A DNA stretch of 35,384 bases from Teratosphaeria epicoccoides (taxonomy: Eukaryota; Ascomycota; Dothideomycetes; Mycosphaerellales; Teratosphaeriaceae): positions 1 through 35,384 of the forward strand of contig JADDMT010000212.1 in the NCBI GenBank assembly GCA_021401465.1. The letters are read 5' to 3'. Below, piece after piece: positions 31,716-35,384 of this stretch. Under the pieces are notes generated by a model. It was given only the letters and a program-made list of their open reading frames with translations. It was not told the DNA's origin and ran no database searches. Both the position numbers and the translations under genes were made by a program. The number at the start of each line of letters is the position of its first letter. Position 1 is the first letter of the stretch.

Positions 31716-32499
31716 ATGAGGATGTCCCTAGCCTCACTAAGTGACGCACGCGGAACATATAGGGTACGGGATGTAGCACGCTCACACCGCGCAAGGGTGA
31801 ATAGGTAGATAGCCTGCGCAACATGTGTCATGCGTACACCTTAACACCTTCGCAGCGAGTGTGGGGCGGAGGCTGCTAACTCGGGCGGGTTTCAATCTGT
31901 TACATGTTAGGCGGCTTCGCAACACCTTCGCTTTACATGCAGATCAAGATATCAGGAAACCACGAGTACGTACTTCGGTTAATCCTTGAAATTATAGGGC
32001 GAGCATGCGCGCCGGCCTCGCCAAGTAGCTTGGCCGTCCCTATTTAGTCGTGACCGTGAAGAACGTGTCGCAGAACCTCAGGGTAGTAGGAAAGTACGCG
32101 GACGCTCTGCGCGCGCCGCTCGAAACGGCAGGAGCGCGCTCCTAGCGCGGGCCTCGCCACATTTCCATGCTAGTAGGCTAGCACGAGTGCGGTCGGCGCA
32201 CATGCGTGACAGCCGCGTTATCCGTTATTGCATCATTCGGTCCCCTTGTAAGTCAACTAAAGGCAGGTGCTCTGCGCATGTAGTTCGAGTCACTAGCTCA
32301 ACGGTTGCGGTAGGCAACAGGGGGGCTGTCAGAGGGTATAAAAACCTCGTCGCTCCCCAAACTTCCCTGTTCTAAGACACTAACATCGACCTCCGCTCCT
32401 ACTTCGCTTAGCTTGCGCCTCGCCATGTCTACAGGTCTGTACTAGAGCTCCTTCTTCTTCAATCAATCAATCAAGATCAATTAACCCGTCTTAGCTACA
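31716..32499. other. Family A2 spacer carrying the antisense gene's upstream region
   Basis: This region between the polypurine tract and the antisense ORF has no convincing gene; the short open frames on either strand (31643-31831, 32187-32375) are not conserved as frames in A1. It holds the TATA box (32337-32344) and a leader with CTTCTTCTTC and AATCAATCAATCAAG just before the start codon at 32500. Confidence 0.55.
32337..32344 (+). promoter_or_regulatory. TATA box of the A2 antisense gene
   Basis: AGAGGGTATAAAAACCTCG lies 156-163 bp upstream of the antisense ATG, a normal distance for a fungal promoter plus leader. The block GAGGGTATAAAAACC is identical in copy A1 (4363-4370, other strand). 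Promoter function is inferred. Confidence 0.65.
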
Positions 32500-33996
32500 A
32501 TGGCTCATATGCTGCAGACTAAGTTCGACGCTACTCGCTCTGCCCGCGATCGTCGCCTGTGTCGACGATGCCTTGACAACTCTAGTAGCCAAGCTGCATA
32601 CATCTCTCCTCCGCGTGTTAGTAAGGCGTCCCCTACCCGCGAGGTATGCGTGACTTGTACTAACCGAAGCGTAGCTGAGATCTACGTCAGCGGGTTTAAT
32701 GAGGGCGGTGTCTACTACAATTGTGTCAACTACAATGGCAAGCATCAAAAATGCCAAGACCTCCCTGAAGAGGTGTACAGCGAGTACAACTAGCTCTGCC
32801 ATAACATCGATGACTTCTAGAGTGCGCGCGACGAGGGGATTGCCGAAGGCACTCTGACCATGAACAGGCTACAGGCTAAGTACCGCGAGGCACTCGCCTA
32901 CCTGCTCGGCGCCCTCTCGTGCTTCACCGCGACTGCTAACTGTTCTCACAGCAGCGTTCGCTTCGACTCTCTGCTAACAGGCGAAAACGTTTGTCTAGGT
33001 CTGATCGCAGACTTAGTCTAGAAGATCTTGAAGGTGCTAACCGTTAGGGTCGAGACCTTCGCCATAGTACGCATACAGTGCGGGTGCCCTCTAAGTATAA
33101 ATGCTGACTTTCTCCGCTAGGCTAACGTTAGCGTCAAGAAATATCCGACTAGCCGTTAGCGTCAGCAACTCGGGGCCCTTGCCTCTATTAACGATGACTT
33201 TAAGACGCGGATGATCCGCAAGAAGGTCATCAAGCAATTCACCGCTCCCGCCGCTAAGGCCACGCCCTAGCGCCGTACCGAGAGGCAGCCTGCCTCTAAG
33301 CCGGTCCCGAGGACTAAGCCGTAAGTTACTTACTCGAATCCTGTCGCGTGCGTACAGCTAACACATTGTAGCGCCGCCGCCTACGCCGCCTCGACGCTAC
33401 TGTCTAAGAAGAAGAAGAGGGCTAGGGCCGAAATTGAGGTCAGCGACGAGGAAGCCGAGCCTTCCCCGCTTGCGACCCGCACTGCGTCCGTCAAGACGCT
33501 AAGGCACAAGCCTCTAGGCCAGATCTTTGAGGATGAGGAGGATGACGACGCTCAGGATACCTTCGGTCCTGACGTGATCCCTTCGCGCCGCAGTGTCACC
33601 GCACTAGTTGCGCCTAAGGGAGACACTAAGTCCGATGATGTAGTCGACACTCGTGTCAAGAAGCGCAAGATGATCTCGAGGGCCGAGCGCGACAGCCGCA
33701 AGCGCGCTCGAGTCTCTTCGCCTTCTGATGCTAAGGATGAGGTAGTCGTCGCGACTAGGCGCAGTAAGGGTGTCGCTAGTTCTCTGGCTACTATAGGCTC
33801 CGAAGACGAGCTCCCTCGCAACCTACTAAAGAAGAAGATGCCGGCCTCTCTTCGTGGCGTTGCTACCCCCGTTACTTATGGTCGCTTCGGGGTGTTTAGT
33901 AGACCCCGTGCGGGTAGGTAGTCCCTAGCGGACCGCAACAAGAAAGACTCTCCTGCTTCGGGTTTAGTCAGGAAGCCCCCGACTAGTAGTCGCTAA
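32500..33996 (+). pseudogene. Antisense accessory ORF of family A2, 498 codons, few stops
   Basis: From ATG at 32500 one frame runs without indel to TAA at 33994-33996, broken by about seven TAG and one TAA codon, all compatible with CAG/CAA. Residues 20-25 hold CRRC. A second Cys group follows: C50-x2-C53, then C75-x2-Y78-x6-C85; Tyr78 (TAC) may have been Cys (TGC). The tract KKKKR at about 303-307 and KKRK..RKRAR at about 388-405 look like nuclear-localisation signals; EDEEDDD lies at about 344-350. No enzyme motif is visible. The first 97 codons are fully open, and the last 115-codon part (33574-33921) too. A nuclear, nucleic-acid-binding role is my inference. The gene converges on pol and has its own TATA box. 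Confidence 0.75.
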
Positions 33997-34136
33997 GCAT
34001 TAGCTACGAAGCTAATCCGAGCATGTCTCTTGTTCTTCTTAGGTTTATTCTAGGTGTGCCTTTAGGCATCAATGATGTATAAGTAGGGCGTTTGCTTCTT
34101 GTTGTCGCTTCGCGCGTCATGCGCTACATACACGTG

Positions 34137-35384
34137 TCAAGAATTCTGCTCCGGAACCCTCATCTTCCCACGAATCGACCTTCTTAAGCCCTGCTTACGC
34201 CTCCTCCGCTCTTCGAATTCACGAATAGCTTCCGGAGCGTTCTTGCAGTCTTCGGCCGGAACCCATTATGTGTACTTAGGTAGGTATCCTTTCTACTTCA
34301 CTAGATAGTGCGTTGCGCCCTTACGCCGCATACTGTCCTTAATACCCTCGACTTCCTACTCTTCGTTCTCTTCTGCTACTAGCATTAGGTCCGCGGGCTC
34401 TTCGCCCTCGCGCTGTACCCATGGTTCGAGTAGAGATACGTGGAAGACGTCGTGCACACAATACGACGATGGCAACGATAGCTAGTACGCCTGCGAGCCT
34501 ATCGCGTCGCGTATCCGGAAGGGTCCGACGAACCTTGGCGTCATCTTCTTGCTCGGAAGTTTCAGCTTAAGATTCTTCGTCGACAGTAACACCTTCGTAC
34601 TAACTGCGTACTACATCGGTTTAGCACGGGTGTTATTATGTTTAATCTGGGATTCTGAGGCCTTTTTCTAGTGTTCTATTAGCACCGAATGTACCTCGCG
34701 CATACGCCGCGCTGATTCCGCGGCGGCCGGCACCCTCTCCTCAGAAGACTCGTCCTGAGGCGGTTCTAGGTGTATTTCTAGATCAAAGCCATAGAGAATC
34801 TGAAATGGCGACATGCGCATAGCAGTATACACGCTGTTATTGACTGCAAATTCCGCCATAGGAATTGCGTCAGCCTAGGCATCCTGGTTCTTAGCGTAGT
34901 AGCACTAAAGGTACTACTTAAGAGTCTAGTTCATACGTTCAGTCTGACCATCAGTCTGTGGATGGAATGCTGTACTTAGGCGGTGCTTGACACGCGCCTT
35001 AAACACAAATTCTTGCTAGTATTTACTAGTAAAGACAGAACCTCGATCTAATAGGATACTTCGGGGGACACTGAAGCGCTATATGACTTCGTCGCGAAGT
35101 AGCCGCGCAAGCTCGCCGCTTGTGCACTTTTTCGTACATAGGATGAAGATATTCATCTTCGAGTATTAGTCGACTACTACAAGGACAGCATCAACCACAT
35201 CGCCTTTCTACTTTGCTGGCAGCAAATCGGTAATGAAATCCATGGTCAAGTCTTGCTATGGCCTCTCTGGCAGTAGGAGCGCCTAAGCATTGCCGTAGGG
35301 GCGATAGCGCCGAGATTTGCTAATCTGGCACGTCTAGCAGGATTTGACATAGTCAGAGACATCCTGTTCTAGCGTAGGCTACTA
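34137..35384 (-). pseudogene. pol: Family A2 pol, integrase and chromodomain part
   Basis: The - strand frame includes the integrase core motifs SDRGSVF (near 35028-35050) and DGQTERMNQTLK (near 34925-34965), so the catalytic Glu lost in A1 is kept here. It goes on through FAVNNSVYTAM..FQILYGF (34780-34860, open frame) to a chromodomain, about 34225-34340, with HYLVKWKGYLPKYTQWVP when TAG is read as Trp. A basic tail EERRRRKQGLRRS follows. The first TGA in frame is at 34137-34139; reading past it leads to TAG at 33993-33995, overlapping the antisense stop. TAG codons make the copy non-coding. It is cut by the window end within integrase. Confidence 0.88.

Larger units (their letters stand above)
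31342..35384 (-). mobile_element. Family A2: chromovirus with antisense gene, runs off the window
   Basis: The copy has a 3' LTR (31342-31701), polypurine tract, a 0.8 kb spacer with a TATA box, the antisense ORF (32500-33996, +) and the integrase end of pol (-). It continues past the window end. It is less RIP-mutated than A1: GC content is visibly higher, many CAG codons remain, and the LTR is nearly identical to 1-125. Confidence 0.9.

Noticed and set aside
32491..32802. - strand ORF opposite the start of the A2 antisense gene
   Set aside because: It is a mirror of the + frame, which has a TATA box, Cys motifs and conservation in A1 and A3.

Overview
The window looks like a repeat-rich, RIP-mutated compartment of a filamentous ascomycete (Pezizomycotina) genome. 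About 31 kb is nested Ty3/gypsy-type (chromovirus) LTR retrotransposons. Their reading frames are broken almost only by TAG, and less often TAA, codons. Where copies can be aligned, many of these are CAG/CAA (Gln) in a sister copy, and most copy-to-copy differences are C/T in CpA (or G/A in TpG) while CpG survives. That is the signature of repeat-induced point mutation. The spliceable gene with a 47-bp GTAAGT..CTGAC..AG intron also fits a filamentous fungus.

Two retrotransposon families occur. Family A has LTRs of about 360-390 bp (TGATACGG..CTATATCA): a partial LTR (1-125), the 5'-truncated + strand copy A1 (210-5397), a fragment A3 (5398-5907), a relic LTR (about 20867-21075), an LTR fragment (31267-31341) and the - strand copy A2 (31342 to the window end). 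Family B has LTRs of 339-476 bp (sense TGTCATGAG..CTTATGACA): an LTR scrap (126-209), fragment B3 (5908-6519, +), the structurally complete B1 (6520-13429, -), fragment B2 (13430-15116, -), B4 (21177-24970, -) and B5 (24971-31266, -), which is inserted into the pol gene of B4. Both families have protease/RT/RNase H/integrase with a C-terminal chromodomain; family B also shows a Gag with a CCHC zinc knuckle.

The most interesting feature is shared by both families: an extra gene lies between the end of pol and the 3' LTR in antisense orientation, tail-to-tail with pol. In family A it is about 498 codons (best at 32500-33996), with Cys pairs near the N-terminus, basic and acidic tracts, and its own conserved TATA box about 160 bp upstream. 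In family B it is about 207 codons (7072-7695, 21594-22214, from 25521), with a Cys pattern like a fungal Zn2Cys6 cluster followed by a coiled coil. The pol and antisense stop codons abut in family B.

A non-repetitive island (about 16.2-20.6 kb) of ordinary base composition separates the two repeat blocks. It holds an ankyrin-repeat protein gene with one intron (17958-18943, -), a small gene whose product has CheD-like sequence features (19579-20103, -), and a degraded gene with a glutamine run and two Cys-pair motifs (about 16883-17690, +). I saw no tRNA, rRNA or CRISPR array.
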